From Candidatus Gastranaerophilales bacterium (GTDB lineage Bacteria; Cyanobacteriota; Vampirovibrionia; Gastranaerophilales; Gastranaerophilaceae), in assembly GCA_016280955.1 (NCBI GenBank), contig JAEEHV010000043.1, positions 1 to 64,000 on the forward strand: a stretch of DNA of 64,000 nucleotides, read 5' to 3'. Of this stretch, positions 1 to 8,584 are shown in pieces. Each line of letters starts with the position of its first letter. The first letter of the stretch is position 1. Position numbers and translations under genes: made by a program. The notes beneath the pieces were generated by a model, which did no database searches, was not told where the DNA came from, and saw only the letters and a program-made list of their open reading frames with translations.

Positions 1-416
1 CTGAAAAAACTGTTAACGGTGAAACTGTTCCCGCTTACAAACTTCAGGAAAAAGTTACAGACAAAGGTACTTTTGAAAGCCTTGAAGAAGCAAGAAGAGA
101 CAAACTCGCTGCTGATTGTGCAGGTTTAACTGATGGTACAACTGCTGCATCTATGCTTAGCTACATTGATGATGTTATCAACACCATCTCTAATCGTGTA
201 ACAACTTTAGGTGCTGCTCAGAACAGAATTGAATCTGCAATTGAATCAATCGGTGTTCAGTCTGAAAACATTACATCTTCTCTGTCAACACTGAGAGATG
301 CTGATGTTGCTACTGAATCTTCCAACTACATCAAAGCTCAAATCTTACAACAAGCATCTGCAACATTGCTTGCTACAGCTAACCAAACTCCAAGTATTGC
401 CTTAAATTTACTGTAA
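1..416 (+). CDS. flagellin, C-terminal part (gene starts upstream of window)
   Basis: This is the 3' end of a flagellin gene, open in frame from base 3 to the TAA at 414-416; the 87-residue ORF in the track is only its last in-frame Met. The protein is the flagellar filament subunit, exported by the flagellar type III apparatus. The last ~70 residues match the C-terminal D1/D0 helices of the complete flagellin that follows almost residue for residue (RDADVATESSNYIKAQIL, ending SIALNLL). The part before that is variable surface domain. Only 32 bases separate it from the next flagellin, so the two are probably co-transcribed from a promoter outside the window. DNA identity to the second copy is concentrated in one block (see findings). 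Confidence 0.93.
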   Translation, partial: EKTVNGETVPAYKLQEKVTDKGTFESLEEARRDKLAADCAGLTDGTTAASMLSYIDDVINTISNRVTTLGAAQNRIESAIESIGVQSENITSSLSTLRDADVATESSNYIKAQILQQASATLLATANQTPSIALNLL

Positions 417-448
417 TTTTATAAAAATGCCAGAAAGGAGTAAATCAC

Positions 449-1363
449 ATGGCAATTACAATTAACACAAACCTATCATCAATGATTGTTCAGTCGAATT
501 TGCAGAAATCTACAAATCAGTTGAACACTGCGATTGAACGTATGACGACAGGTTACAAAATCAACCATGCTGCAGATAATGCCGCTGGTTACTCTATTGC
601 AAGGAACTGGGAAGCACAAATCAGTTCTCTGGACATTGCTGCAGACAATGCTGCAATGGGTGCAGATATGTTGTCTACTCTTGAAGACAACTATGCTCTT
701 ATCTCTTCTCACGTTCAACGTGTAAGAGATTTGACAGAACAGGCTGCTAACGGCACATATGGTGAACAGTCCAAAAAAGCAATTGAATCTGAAATTCAGG
801 CTAGATTGGAAGAAATCAACCGTATCGCACTAAACTGCGAATACAACGGCATTAAAATGATGGATGGTACTAATGCTACCGCTAAATCAATTCAGGTTGG
901 TATTGACGGTACTGCTGCAAAGAGCCAAATCACACTTTCTTCCGATTTGTTTGCTGATGCTAAAATATCTGCATTATTCAATGTAACCGGTGAAGGTGCA
1001 TATACACCTACAGGTGATGATGAAGCAGCAAAACTGGCTCAACTTGCAAAAGACTGTGCAGGTACAAGTACTGCTGAAACTCCGAAAAAACCGACACAAT
1101 TACTGGGAACTTTAGACAGAGTTATCAGCAGAATATCTGACCGTATCACCACATTAGGTGCTGCTCAGAACAGAATTGAGTCTGCAATTGAATCAATCGG
1201 TGTTCAGTCCGAAAACATTACATCTTCTCTGTCAACACTGAGAGATGCTGATGTTGCTACTGAATCTTCTAACTACATAAAGGCACAAATATTACAACAG
1301 GCTTCTGCAACACTGCTGGCAACAGCTAACCAGTCGCCAAGCATTGCTTTGAATTTATTGTAA
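449..1363 (+). CDS. fliC: flagellin
   Basis: This is a complete 304-residue flagellin, the filament subunit secreted through the flagellar export channel. The N-terminal D0/D1 helices begin MAITINTNLSSMIVQSNL, and the C-terminal helices end in SIALNLL. The central variable region (about residues 150-210) is short, so this is a minimal flagellin. Residues 90-95 (QRVRDL) followed by QAANGT match the D1 segment that TLR5 recognises in proteobacterial flagellins. The ATG has a strong ribosome site (AAAGGAG, 9 bases upstream). It lies 32 bases after another flagellin gene and ends before a good terminator. Small sequence differences between the copies may allow filament variation. Confidence 0.97.
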   Translation: MAITINTNLSSMIVQSNLQKSTNQLNTAIERMTTGYKINHAADNAAGYSIARNWEAQISSLDIAADNAAMGADMLSTLEDNYALISSHVQRVRDLTEQAANGTYGEQSKKAIESEIQARLEEINRIALNCEYNGIKMMDGTNATAKSIQVGIDGTAAKSQITLSSDLFADAKISALFNVTGEGAYTPTGDDEAAKLAQLAKDCAGTSTAETPKKPTQLLGTLDRVISRISDRITTLGAAQNRIESAIESIGVQSENITSSLSTLRDADVATESSNYIKAQILQQASATLLATANQSPSIALNLL

Positions 1364-1390
1364 AGATTCAAAAATATGCACTTACTCCAA

Positions 1391-1425
1391 AAAAGCAAGG
1401 ATACAAAAAATCCTTGCTTTTCTTT
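1391..1425 (+). terminator. rho-independent terminator after the flagellin pair
   Basis: An 11-base stem (AAAAGCAAGGA pairing with TCCTTGCTTTT) is followed by a T-rich stretch. It lies between the flagellin stop and the convergent fliN stop. Flanking A and T runs make it plausible in both directions. Confidence 0.85.
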
Positions 1426-1449
1426 ATACTTATTAATTTATAAAAAATA

Positions 1450-2010
1450 CTAATCTTCTCTTGCACCACCGTTAATTGTATTCAAACGTTTTACCGGATC
1501 GGTAATGTGAGTAATTCTCAAACCGAAGTTATCCTCAATAACAACAACTTCGCCAAATGCTATTAATTTTCCGTTTGCATAAAGTTCAACAGGCTCACCT
1601 GCCGCCTTATTCAGGGTTACAATAGAACCTTTTGTAAGTTCTAAAACCTTTTTAATCGGAAGATCTGTACGACCTAACTCAACCGATAATTGTAATTTGA
1701 CATCCAGCAATATATTAAGGTTTTGATTTTGCGGTCCTGCAACCTGATCCAAATCCTCAAAAGATGCAAATTGAACAGGTTGTACCATAATAGTATTTGG
1801 GTCCTGAGCTTCTTCCTGATGAGTTTCATCTTCAGTTTCGTGGCTTTCATTACCGGTTTCATCGTCAAAATCAGGAAAATTTGCAGGAGATACATCAACA
1901 TCAGGTGTATCATCCTTAGAATTATCAGCCGCACCGCCGGCAGCTAAATCATCTGCATCATCTTGCCCAGAAAGACCGGATTCATTAATATCATCATCGT
2001 CATCAAACAT
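1450..2010 (-). CDS. fliN: flagellar motor switch protein FliN
   Basis: FliN forms the bottom of the flagellar C-ring with FliM and takes part in export and direction switching. The last ~85 residues are a typical SpoA/FliN domain (LLDVKLQLSVELGRTDLPIK, then KGSIVTLNKAAGEPVELYANG and a VRITHI-like end, here LRITHI). The preceding ~95 residues are an acidic, low-complexity extension starting MFDDDDDINESG, so at 186 residues it is longer than the usual 80-140. It lacks a CheC/FliY phosphatase motif, so FliN fits better than FliY. It is the last gene of the fliL-fliM-fliN operon, 11 bases after fliM. Confidence 0.93.
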   Translation of the reverse strand: MFDDDDDINESGLSGQDDADDLAAGGAADNSKDDTPDVDVSPANFPDFDDETGNESHETEDETHQEEAQDPNTIMVQPVQFASFEDLDQVAGPQNQNLNILLDVKLQLSVELGRTDLPIKKVLELTKGSIVTLNKAAGEPVELYANGKLIAFGEVVVIEDNFGLRITHITDPVKRLNTINGGARED

Positions 2011-2021
2011 AACAAACCTCT

Positions 2022-2993
2022 CTAAAAATAATTCCTCAGGATTTCATGCATTTCATCATAAACATCCGTTATTTTAACACAAACTTGATTTTTTAATGTT
2101 CCGGGACGTGCAAAGAATTTCTTTTCACCATTCACCTTAACTATTAAATCATCTTCAATTTTATTATCTAACTTGATAATATCACCCTCTGCCAATTGCA
2201 GAAAATCATCAAGTGTAATGTTACAGGTTCCGAATTGAACTCTTAAATCCGCAAGTGACAAATTAAGTTTTGATATCATCTTCATACGTTCATCATTAGT
2301 CGCAACAAGACCTTTTGTTTGGAATATGTGCTGAGTGCTAAGGTGACCAAGTACGGATTCCAAAACCGGATAAGGGAAACACAAACTAAATAAGCCAAAA
2401 TGCTTACCGGAAATCTGAACTTCAAAAGTTAACAAAGCTACAATTTCACCTGCAGTTGCAACCTGTATTGACTGATAATTATCATCAAGGCTAATAAACT
2501 TACCTGTTACCGGAACAATTGTATTCCAGGCATCCTCTAACGAAGATATAATGGTATTAATAACTTTTTTAGCCAATGCTTTTTCAATATCAGTAAGTTC
2601 TCTTGACTGAGTATCTACGGAACCGATACCGCCAAGCATACGGTTTACTATACAAGATATAACCTCAAAGCTTATACCCAGTAATATTTGTCCTGATAAC
2701 GGTTCAAATTCAAATACACCTACACTTATTGGAGATGGCATGGAACGGACAAACTCCTCATAAGTGAGCTGGTCAACAGATACAATTTCTATTTCAACTC
2801 TCATACGCAGATAACCGCTAAGCACAAGAGATATTGCCTTGGAAAATTCTCTGTGAATATCTCTCAATGCCCTAAGGTTATCTTTTGAGAACTTATCAGG
2901 TCTTCTGAAATTATAAAGTTTATAACTCTTATGCTCCCCGTCATCTTCAAAAGATTCTGACTCTAATATATTGTCATTATCAGTTTCTGCCAT
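2022..2993 (-). CDS. fliM: flagellar motor switch protein FliM
   Basis: FliM is the middle C-ring protein that links the rotor (FliG) to FliN and normally binds phosphorylated CheY. The 323-residue length is typical. Family features include YNFRRPDKFSKDNLRALRDI near residue 27, a GGIG segment near residue 120, and a C-terminal SpoA domain (DLRVQFGTCNITLDDFLQL). The conserved N-terminal CheY-binding helix (LSQxEIDALL) is not visible; the first 25 residues are acidic instead. The gene sits between fliL (6 bases upstream) and fliN (11 bases downstream) in one operon. Confidence 0.95.
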   Translation of the reverse strand: MAETDNDNILESESFEDDGEHKSYKLYNFRRPDKFSKDNLRALRDIHREFSKAISLVLSGYLRMRVEIEIVSVDQLTYEEFVRSMPSPISVGVFEFEPLSGQILLGISFEVISCIVNRMLGGIGSVDTQSRELTDIEKALAKKVINTIISSLEDAWNTIVPVTGKFISLDDNYQSIQVATAGEIVALLTFEVQISGKHFGLFSLCFPYPVLESVLGHLSTQHIFQTKGLVATNDERMKMISKLNLSLADLRVQFGTCNITLDDFLQLAEGDIIKLDNKIEDDLIVKVNGEKKFFARPGTLKNQVCVKITDVYDEMHEILRNYF

Positions 2994-2999
2994 GATTTC

Positions 3000-3602
3000 C
3001 TATTGAATAATAAATTGTCCGAAGCTTACCCTCAGAACTTCTCTTTCTCCACCCAAAATTGAATTAATATCATTTGCTATCTGTTCTTTTGAAAGTTCTT
3101 TTCCGGCAGCAGTAGCCAGTTCAGCAGATGTCTTACTGGAAAGATTTGTAATAACAGCATCTCTGATTGCAGGTTTATACTGATTCATCTCAGCTTGAAT
3201 TGCTGCCATAGGATCTGCTGCAGGAGCTGCTTCGCCATGACCGTGACCGCCGCCCTTTGCAGGTTCAGTTTCTGCAAAGTCAGTATCTTTTTTACTAACT
3301 TCTATTGCCACATTAACTTTCAAATACTTTTTAGCATTTTCATCACATAAATTCAGGATAAAATCTCCCAAATCCACAATTATACCTTTTTGAATTTCAT
3401 CATCATTACCGCTGTCTTCGGACATTTCCTCACTGTTCATCTGTAATGTGCTTATTTTCTGCGAAATTAAATTTTCCATAACAACGTAATTTACTGCCGC
3501 AAATACGACAAACATTATTACAATTGAAGCTATTGTCAAAATAAGGAACTTAGTAAATTCCTGATTTCTGTCGTTTACACCGCCTTGTTCATTCTCAGCC
3601 AT
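3000..3602 (-). CDS. fliL: flagellar basal body-associated protein FliL
   Basis: FliL is a single-pass inner-membrane protein that surrounds the stator and supports torque. There is one membrane segment (about residues 19-41, FLILTIASIVIMFVVFAAV) after a short cytoplasmic tail, then a periplasmic domain with the typical VDLGDFILNL and the ending RVSFGQFIIQ. An unusual insert in the periplasmic part contains GGGHGHGEAAPAAD, giving a small His-rich loop. It is the first gene of fliL-fliM-fliN. Several overlapping TATAAT matches lie upstream. Confidence 0.93.
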   Translation of the reverse strand: MAENEQGGVNDRNQEFTKFLILTIASIVIMFVVFAAVNYVVMENLISQKISTLQMNSEEMSEDSGNDDEIQKGIIVDLGDFILNLCDENAKKYLKVNVAIEVSKKDTDFAETEPAKGGGHGHGEAAPAADPMAAIQAEMNQYKPAIRDAVITNLSSKTSAELATAAGKELSKEQIANDINSILGGEREVLRVSFGQFIIQ

Positions 3603-3634
3603 ATCACTCTCCGATTTTCTCTTCCCTGTGGATA

Positions 3635-3663
3635 ATTATACATCAATACCCAATTATATTATA
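3635..3663 (-). promoter_or_regulatory. possible promoter region for fliL-fliM-fliN
   Basis: On the minus strand this AT-rich stretch contains three TATAAT matches 30-60 bases before the fliL start. None has a convincing -35 at the right distance, so the exact start site is uncertain. No flagellar sigma-28 motif is seen here. Confidence 0.35.
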
Positions 3664-3719
3664 ACAAGATTTTTTTATTTATGCCAGTAAAATCATCTTT
3701 TTAGATGGTATAAGTAAAA

Positions 3720-4100
3720 CTAGGCACGATAATAAATTTCTTTTGCGTGAAATTTATCATTCAAAGCCTTTTCTTCATTTTTAATATACTCATTCATGCC
3801 CATCATTGTTATAAGCGACAAACCGATTGCACCACTACATTGTACCAAAAATTTCTTCATCCAGCCATTAAGATTTTTTGTAAAACATGATGCACCTAAT
3901 ACACCTACCAGTATCGACATAAAATACATAATATTAGAATAAGTGCCCAAACGCTTTTCCTGTGCCTTAAGTTCTTCTGAAAAGACATGGGCACTACGTT
4001 CCGGAACTTTATAATATCTTGTATATCTGCCTTTGTTTTCGGAGTCTACCTGTACATACCCTTGTCCCAAAGGCTTTGTAATTTTGTTAGTGATTGACAT
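3720..4100 (-). CDS. unknown two-pass membrane protein
   Basis: This 126-residue protein has no family I recognise. A hydrophilic N-terminal ~55 residues precedes two likely membrane segments (about residues 55-72, IMYFMSILVGVLGASCF, and 84-102, FLVQCSGAIGLSLITMMGM) and a charged C-terminal tail. The ATG is preceded by TAGGAG. It lies between the fliL operon and divergent gatA. A short hairpin (CATCT/AGATG) followed by ATTTT just downstream on this strand may end its transcript. Confidence 0.75.
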   Translation of the reverse strand: MSITNKITKPLGQGYVQVDSENKGRYTRYYKVPERSAHVFSEELKAQEKRLGTYSNIMYFMSILVGVLGASCFTKNLNGWMKKFLVQCSGAIGLSLITMMGMNEYIKNEEKALNDKFHAKEIYYRA

Positions 4101-4209
4101 ACAACACTCCTATCGTCAATAAAACAGCTGAAATGTTAAAATTGCCCATGCAAAAATAAATCTTAATAAAAATTTACAATTTACCGCATCATTTTAAAAA
4201 CTTTGTTTT

Positions 4210-4218
4210 TGGTATAAT
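4210..4218 (+). promoter_or_regulatory. extended -10 promoter of gatA
   Basis: TGGTATAAT is a perfect extended -10 element (TGnTATAAT) 38 bases before the gatA start. No strong -35 is present at the usual distance, as is common for extended -10 promoters. Confidence 0.7.
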
Positions 4219-4256
4219 CGAATGGTTAAGAAAGAGAATACCCGCAAGGAGAAATT

Positions 4257-5720
4257 ATGTTGGATTTATTAAAGAAAAGTGCTTTAGAACAGGCAAAAGC
4301 GCTTAAAAATAAAGAAATTTCAGCTGTGGAATTAACAAAAGCTTCAATTGAAAGAATTAAGTCAGTTGATGAAAAACTCGGAGCATTTAATTCTTTAACA
4401 GAAGAAATTGCTCTTGATACAGCAAAAAAAGTAGATGAAAAAATTTCTAAAGGAGAAGAACTTCCGCTTTTGGCAGGTGTTCCGCTTGCATTAAAGGATA
4501 ATATGAACTTAATCGGTTCAAAAACAACCGCATCAAGCAAAATTTTGGAAAATTTTGTTTCGCCTTATAATGCTACCGCAACACAAAAACTGTTAAACAA
4601 CCTTATACCGATTGTCGGAAAAGCAAATCTGGATGAATTTGCAATGGGTTCTTCAAATGAAAATTCCGCATTCAAGAAAGTTCATAACCCTTGGAATCTG
4701 AATAAAGTTCCGGGTGGCTCATCCGGCGGTTCTGCCGCATCAGTTGCATCTTGTGAAGCAGCTCTTGCTCTCGGTTCTGATACAGGCGGAAGTATAAGAT
4801 TACCTGCAAGTTTTTGCGGTATTGTCGGAATGAAACCAACTTATGGTAAAGTTTCCAGATACGGACTTATTGCATTTGCATCTTCGCTTGACCAAATAGG
4901 TCCTTTTGCAAGAACGGTTGAAGATGCAGCAGCATTACTGGAGATTATTTCAGGGTATGACTACCATGACTCTACTTCTTTAAATCTGCCGGTTGAAAAT
5001 TACAGAACAAGCCTTAACAACGATATTAAAGGATTGAAAGTAGGTGTTGTAAAAGAACTCATCGGAGAAGGTCTTGCGGAAGATGTCTCAAAAGCTGTTC
5101 AAAATGCTATTGATACATATAAATCAATGGGAGCGGAAGTTATTGAAATATCTCTTCCTAATATTAAACACTCAATCGGAATTTATTATATTTTGGCAAC
5201 TGCTGAATGCAGTTCAAACCTTGCAAGATTTGACGGTGTTAAATACGGTTACAGAACAGGTGATGCAAAGAATTTACTTGAAATGTACTGCAAGACAAGA
5301 GCAGAAGGCTTCGGACCGGAAGTTAAACGCCGTATAATGCTCGGAACTTATGCATTAAGTTCAGGATACTACGATGCATACTACAAAAAAGCTTTACAAA
5401 TGAGAAGAGTTGTAAACGAAGATTTCTTAAATGCATTTAAACAGGTTGATGTTCTTATTGCACCTACTTGTCCTAATACAGCTTTTGATTTAGGTTCAAA
5501 AACAGAAGATCCGTTAGCAATGTATTTAACTGATATCGCAACAATCGGTGCTAACCTTGCAGGTATTCCGGCTATATCAATTCCGGCCGGCTTTGATAAA
5601 GACGGCATGCCTATCGGTTTACAAATCATGGCTCCGCAGCTTGCAGAAGCAAAATTGTTCAACTTTGCTTACAAATTTGAACAGGCACATGATTACTACA
5701 AGAAATTGGCTGATGTTTAG
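4257..5720 (+). CDS. gatA: Asp-tRNA(Asn)/Glu-tRNA(Gln) amidotransferase subunit A
   Basis: GatA is the glutaminase subunit of GatCAB. It releases ammonia to convert Glu-tRNA(Gln) (and often Asp-tRNA(Asn)) to the amide form in the cytoplasm. The amidase-signature catalytic triad is visible as Lys80 (LALKDN), Ser155 (GGSSGGSA) and Ser179 (DTGGSIR). The length (487) is standard. The start has a strong AAGGAG site. gatB and gatC are not adjacent, so the subunits are dispersed in this genome. A terminator follows directly. Confidence 0.96.
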   Translation: MLDLLKKSALEQAKALKNKEISAVELTKASIERIKSVDEKLGAFNSLTEEIALDTAKKVDEKISKGEELPLLAGVPLALKDNMNLIGSKTTASSKILENFVSPYNATATQKLLNNLIPIVGKANLDEFAMGSSNENSAFKKVHNPWNLNKVPGGSSGGSAASVASCEAALALGSDTGGSIRLPASFCGIVGMKPTYGKVSRYGLIAFASSLDQIGPFARTVEDAAALLEIISGYDYHDSTSLNLPVENYRTSLNNDIKGLKVGVVKELIGEGLAEDVSKAVQNAIDTYKSMGAEVIEISLPNIKHSIGIYYILATAECSSNLARFDGVKYGYRTGDAKNLLEMYCKTRAEGFGPEVKRRIMLGTYALSSGYYDAYYKKALQMRRVVNEDFLNAFKQVDVLIAPTCPNTAFDLGSKTEDPLAMYLTDIATIGANLAGIPAISIPAGFDKDGMPIGLQIMAPQLAEAKLFNFAYKFEQAHDYYKKLADV

Positions 5721-5744
5721 CCGATAAATAATCTTTTCAAAAAG

Positions 5745-5778
5745 AAAAAGCAGGCATTCCAAGTCTGCTTTTTTTTAA
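5745..5778 (+). terminator. terminator after gatA
   Basis: AAAAGCAG pairs with CTGCTTTT around an 11-base loop and is followed by a run of eight T, 25 bases after the gatA stop. Confidence 0.85.
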
Positions 5779-5862
5779 CTATATTTACAAAACTTAATTT
5801 TACCCAAAATAATAGCAAATTTTAGTTTTACGGGTTTTGAAATACAAAAAGGACGTTTAAAA

Positions 5863-7446
5863 GTGACAATAGAAAGCATTCAAAACATACAACCATCAGC
5901 AAATATTCAGTACTCTGAACCGAATTCAACAGAAGTAAAGTCAATACCTATAGCTGCAGACAAGAGTAAAGACATTATGGCAGCTTTGTTCGGACTTGCG
6001 GCAATAGGTGCAGGAGGAGTGGCTGTTTACAAACATAAGAGTGCAAAAAAAGCAATAGAAAAAGCTGAAAAAGAAGCACAACAAAAGATTAAAGAGGCTG
6101 AAGAAAAAGCAAAAAAAGCCGCAGAAGATGCAGAAAAGAAAATTAATGAGATACTTAACTCGCAGAAAAATGAAAAACCGGAAAACTTGCCGCCTGTAGT
6201 TGATGAAACTTCTGATAAAATTGCTGAAACTGCTGATACAGAATTTATAAATAATGACGAATATTTTAATGATACAAGATTACCGAGAGTTCTTGAGGGA
6301 GGTATCCTTGATACTGACCTTAAAGAAGTTGCATCATTTTTATACAATAAAGAACCGGACTATCCAGTAAATAATTTTAAAACTGCAAAATCATATTTAA
6401 AAAGCATAAAAAACTTTTTCTCAGGAATTTTTAAACGCAAGGCTCAAAGAAATCCTCAACCTGAATTAAATAAAAAATTAGAGCAACTTGAACAGGAACA
6501 AAAAACATTTATAGATTATCTTAACAAAATTTTCACAGAAAAAGCAAAAACAAGCCATGTTAAAGTGGATTTACCCGACAAAGAAACTTTTGAGAGAGAA
6601 TTAAAAGCCGCTATTGAAGAAAACAAAGACAAAGAAATAACAATTATTGATGTACTAAATGGTTTGTTTGAAAAATACCTGTCTAAAAAAATAAACCCGG
6701 TAAAAGAAGATATAAAAGCAGGTGCATCCGAACCGGATGAGGTAATTGATGAATTAACAGAAATATTTCCGCCGTTTATTAAACATCTCGAGGAAGGTTC
6801 AAACGGAATTATATTTATACCATCCAAATGCAAATCACTTGTTAAGCGCATAAAATCACTTTTCACAAGACCGCTTAAACCTACAAAAGAAGCTCAAGAT
6901 ATATATAACAAATTCAACAAAAAACTGGATGGCAAGTTTGATTTTGAATTTAGTATGCCAAAACCGATTACAAAACTTGAGCACGACAAAAATCAGGCAT
7001 TGTATGAATTAATGCATGTGCCCGAGCCGCAGCCATCAGATATTTTCAGAGGTATCGGGAATCTTATTCCAAAAGCTGAAAGCATGAGTGAAAAGGATTT
7101 ATTAACCGAATATAATGCTCTTCTATCTTTTATTAAAACTGCAGACACTAACGAACCTGCAACAAGAAGATTTTCTGAACTTACAGATGTAATTATCGGG
7201 AAAATGACTAATAAAGAACTTATTAAAGAATATAGAGCCCTTAAAAACATTAAACAAAATACACCCGAGCAGATACGGTTCAACAAAATAAAAGATGAAC
7301 TTTCTACTAAAAGAGGGTATGAATTTACGGGAAAAGACGGCAACCCTGTCCAAAGACAGACTGCCGGTTCAAGAGATACAAACAACCATAAACCGCCTAA
7401 AAAGAAAAACTGGCTGGAAAGTTTTATTTTGTGGCTGCTAAAATAA
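5863..7446 (+). CDS. unknown membrane-anchored coiled-coil protein
   Basis: This 527-residue protein has no family I recognise. The start is GTG, with a weak AAAGGA upstream. A single hydrophobic segment (about residues 38-56, IMAALFGLAAIGAGGVAVY) is followed by an Ala/Lys/Glu-rich heptad region (about 60-110) expected to form a coiled coil, then a long mostly helical, charged region. The protein ends in a hydrophobic tail (WLESFILWLLK) that could be a second membrane contact. It lies alone between the gatA terminator and ribD. It resembles in style the other membrane/coiled-coil unknowns of this window but is not clearly homologous to them. Confidence 0.78.
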   Translation: MTIESIQNIQPSANIQYSEPNSTEVKSIPIAADKSKDIMAALFGLAAIGAGGVAVYKHKSAKKAIEKAEKEAQQKIKEAEEKAKKAAEDAEKKINEILNSQKNEKPENLPPVVDETSDKIAETADTEFINNDEYFNDTRLPRVLEGGILDTDLKEVASFLYNKEPDYPVNNFKTAKSYLKSIKNFFSGIFKRKAQRNPQPELNKKLEQLEQEQKTFIDYLNKIFTEKAKTSHVKVDLPDKETFERELKAAIEENKDKEITIIDVLNGLFEKYLSKKINPVKEDIKAGASEPDEVIDELTEIFPPFIKHLEEGSNGIIFIPSKCKSLVKRIKSLFTRPLKPTKEAQDIYNKFNKKLDGKFDFEFSMPKPITKLEHDKNQALYELMHVPEPQPSDIFRGIGNLIPKAESMSEKDLLTEYNALLSFIKTADTNEPATRRFSELTDVIIGKMTNKELIKEYRALKNIKQNTPEQIRFNKIKDELSTKRGYEFTGKDGNPVQRQTAGSRDTNNHKPPKKKNWLESFILWLLK

Positions 7447-7453
7447 TTAATTT

Positions 7454-7481
7454 TTGCCTGTCAATAACTTCCTGATATAAT
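7454..7481 (+). promoter_or_regulatory. promoter of ribD (predicted leaderless)
   Basis: TTGCCT (7454-7459), 16-base spacer, TATAAT (7476-7481) with an upstream TG. The ATG of ribD begins 6 bases after the -10, so the predicted transcription start coincides with the start codon. Confidence 0.75.
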
Positions 7482-7487
7482 CTAATT

Positions 7488-8501
7488 ATGGTTAATCTTG
7501 ATGAAAAATACATGAAAAAGTGTTTCAGTCTGGCTATAAAAGGCAAAGGTAAAACAACTCCGAATCCTATGGTTGGATGTGTCGTTCTTGATAAAAACGG
7601 TGATGTTATCTCAACCGGATATCATCACAAATACGGAGAAAATCACGCAGAACGTAATGCGTTACTAAAACTAAACAATAATCAAACCAAAGGCGGCACT
7701 CTTTATGTTAACCTTGAACCTTGCTCTCACTATGGGAAAACGCCACCATGTACGGATTTAATCATAGAATACGGAATAAAACGTGTTGTAATAGGAATGA
7801 AGGATATTAACCCCAAAGTTAACGGAATAAAACAACTTGAACAGGCAGGTATTGAAGTTACAACAGGGGTTTTGGAAGATGAAGCAAAATTTTTAAACCG
7901 TATTTTTATAAAAAATATGAAGGAAAAACTACCCTATGTTGTTCTTAAAACCGCAACAACACTGGATGGTAAAATTTCAACAAACAACGGCGATTCCAAA
8001 TGGATAACTTCGGAAGATGCAAGAGCAGAAGTTTATAAACTCAGAAAAGAATTTGATTGCATAATGACAAGCTCTAATACGGTAATTGCAGACAATCCAA
8101 AAATGGAACATAAGAACAAATGTATATTGGATACAAATTCAAGAGTTTCAACGGATTCAAAAATTTTTGAGCAGGGAGAAGTTTTTGTTGCAACAAGAAA
8201 GAACACTAAAGTGAATAAAAATGGTAAATTAGACATTAAATATGTGTTATCAGAGCTTTATAAAAAAGGGATTTATACGGTTTTTGTTGAGTGTGGCGGA
8301 ACATTAGCCGGCTCTATGTTAAAAGAAGGTCTGATTGATGAAATTTATCAGTTTATTGCACCGAAAATTCTGAACGATAACAACGGAAAAAGCTGTTTTG
8401 ACGGAGATAATATTGAAAAAATATCACAGGCAAAAAATCTGAAAATATACAAATCCAAAGCAATCGGGACTGACTTATTTATAAAGTATAAAGTTTTGTA
8501 A
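7488..8501 (+). CDS. ribD: bifunctional riboflavin deaminase/reductase RibD
   Basis: RibD carries out two steps of riboflavin synthesis: deamination of the pyrimidine and NADPH reduction of the ribosyl side chain. The N-terminal deaminase domain has the zinc site HAE (53-55), with PCSHYGKTPPC supplying Cys79 and Cys88. The C-terminal reductase domain starts around residue 147 (PYVVLKTATTLDGKISTNNG). The length of 337 is slightly short of the usual 360-370. No other rib genes are adjacent and no FMN riboswitch is visible. There is no ribosome site before the ATG; the -10 box lies 6 bases upstream, implying a leaderless mRNA. Confidence 0.95.
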   Translation: MVNLDEKYMKKCFSLAIKGKGKTTPNPMVGCVVLDKNGDVISTGYHHKYGENHAERNALLKLNNNQTKGGTLYVNLEPCSHYGKTPPCTDLIIEYGIKRVVIGMKDINPKVNGIKQLEQAGIEVTTGVLEDEAKFLNRIFIKNMKEKLPYVVLKTATTLDGKISTNNGDSKWITSEDARAEVYKLRKEFDCIMTSSNTVIADNPKMEHKNKCILDTNSRVSTDSKIFEQGEVFVATRKNTKVNKNGKLDIKYVLSELYKKGIYTVFVECGGTLAGSMLKEGLIDEIYQFIAPKILNDNNGKSCFDGDNIEKISQAKNLKIYKSKAIGTDLFIKYKVL

Positions 8502-8584
8502 CAAATCTCTAATGTTATGAAATCAAAGCCTTGTGGAATACTTTATATAAGTATAAGTAAGTACAACCATAAGGAGAGTATAGT

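Noticed and set aside
5719-5726. GCCGATAA at the gatA stop codon as a sigma-28 -10
   Set aside because: No TAAAG-type -35 lies 11 bases upstream, and the next gene has no matching context.
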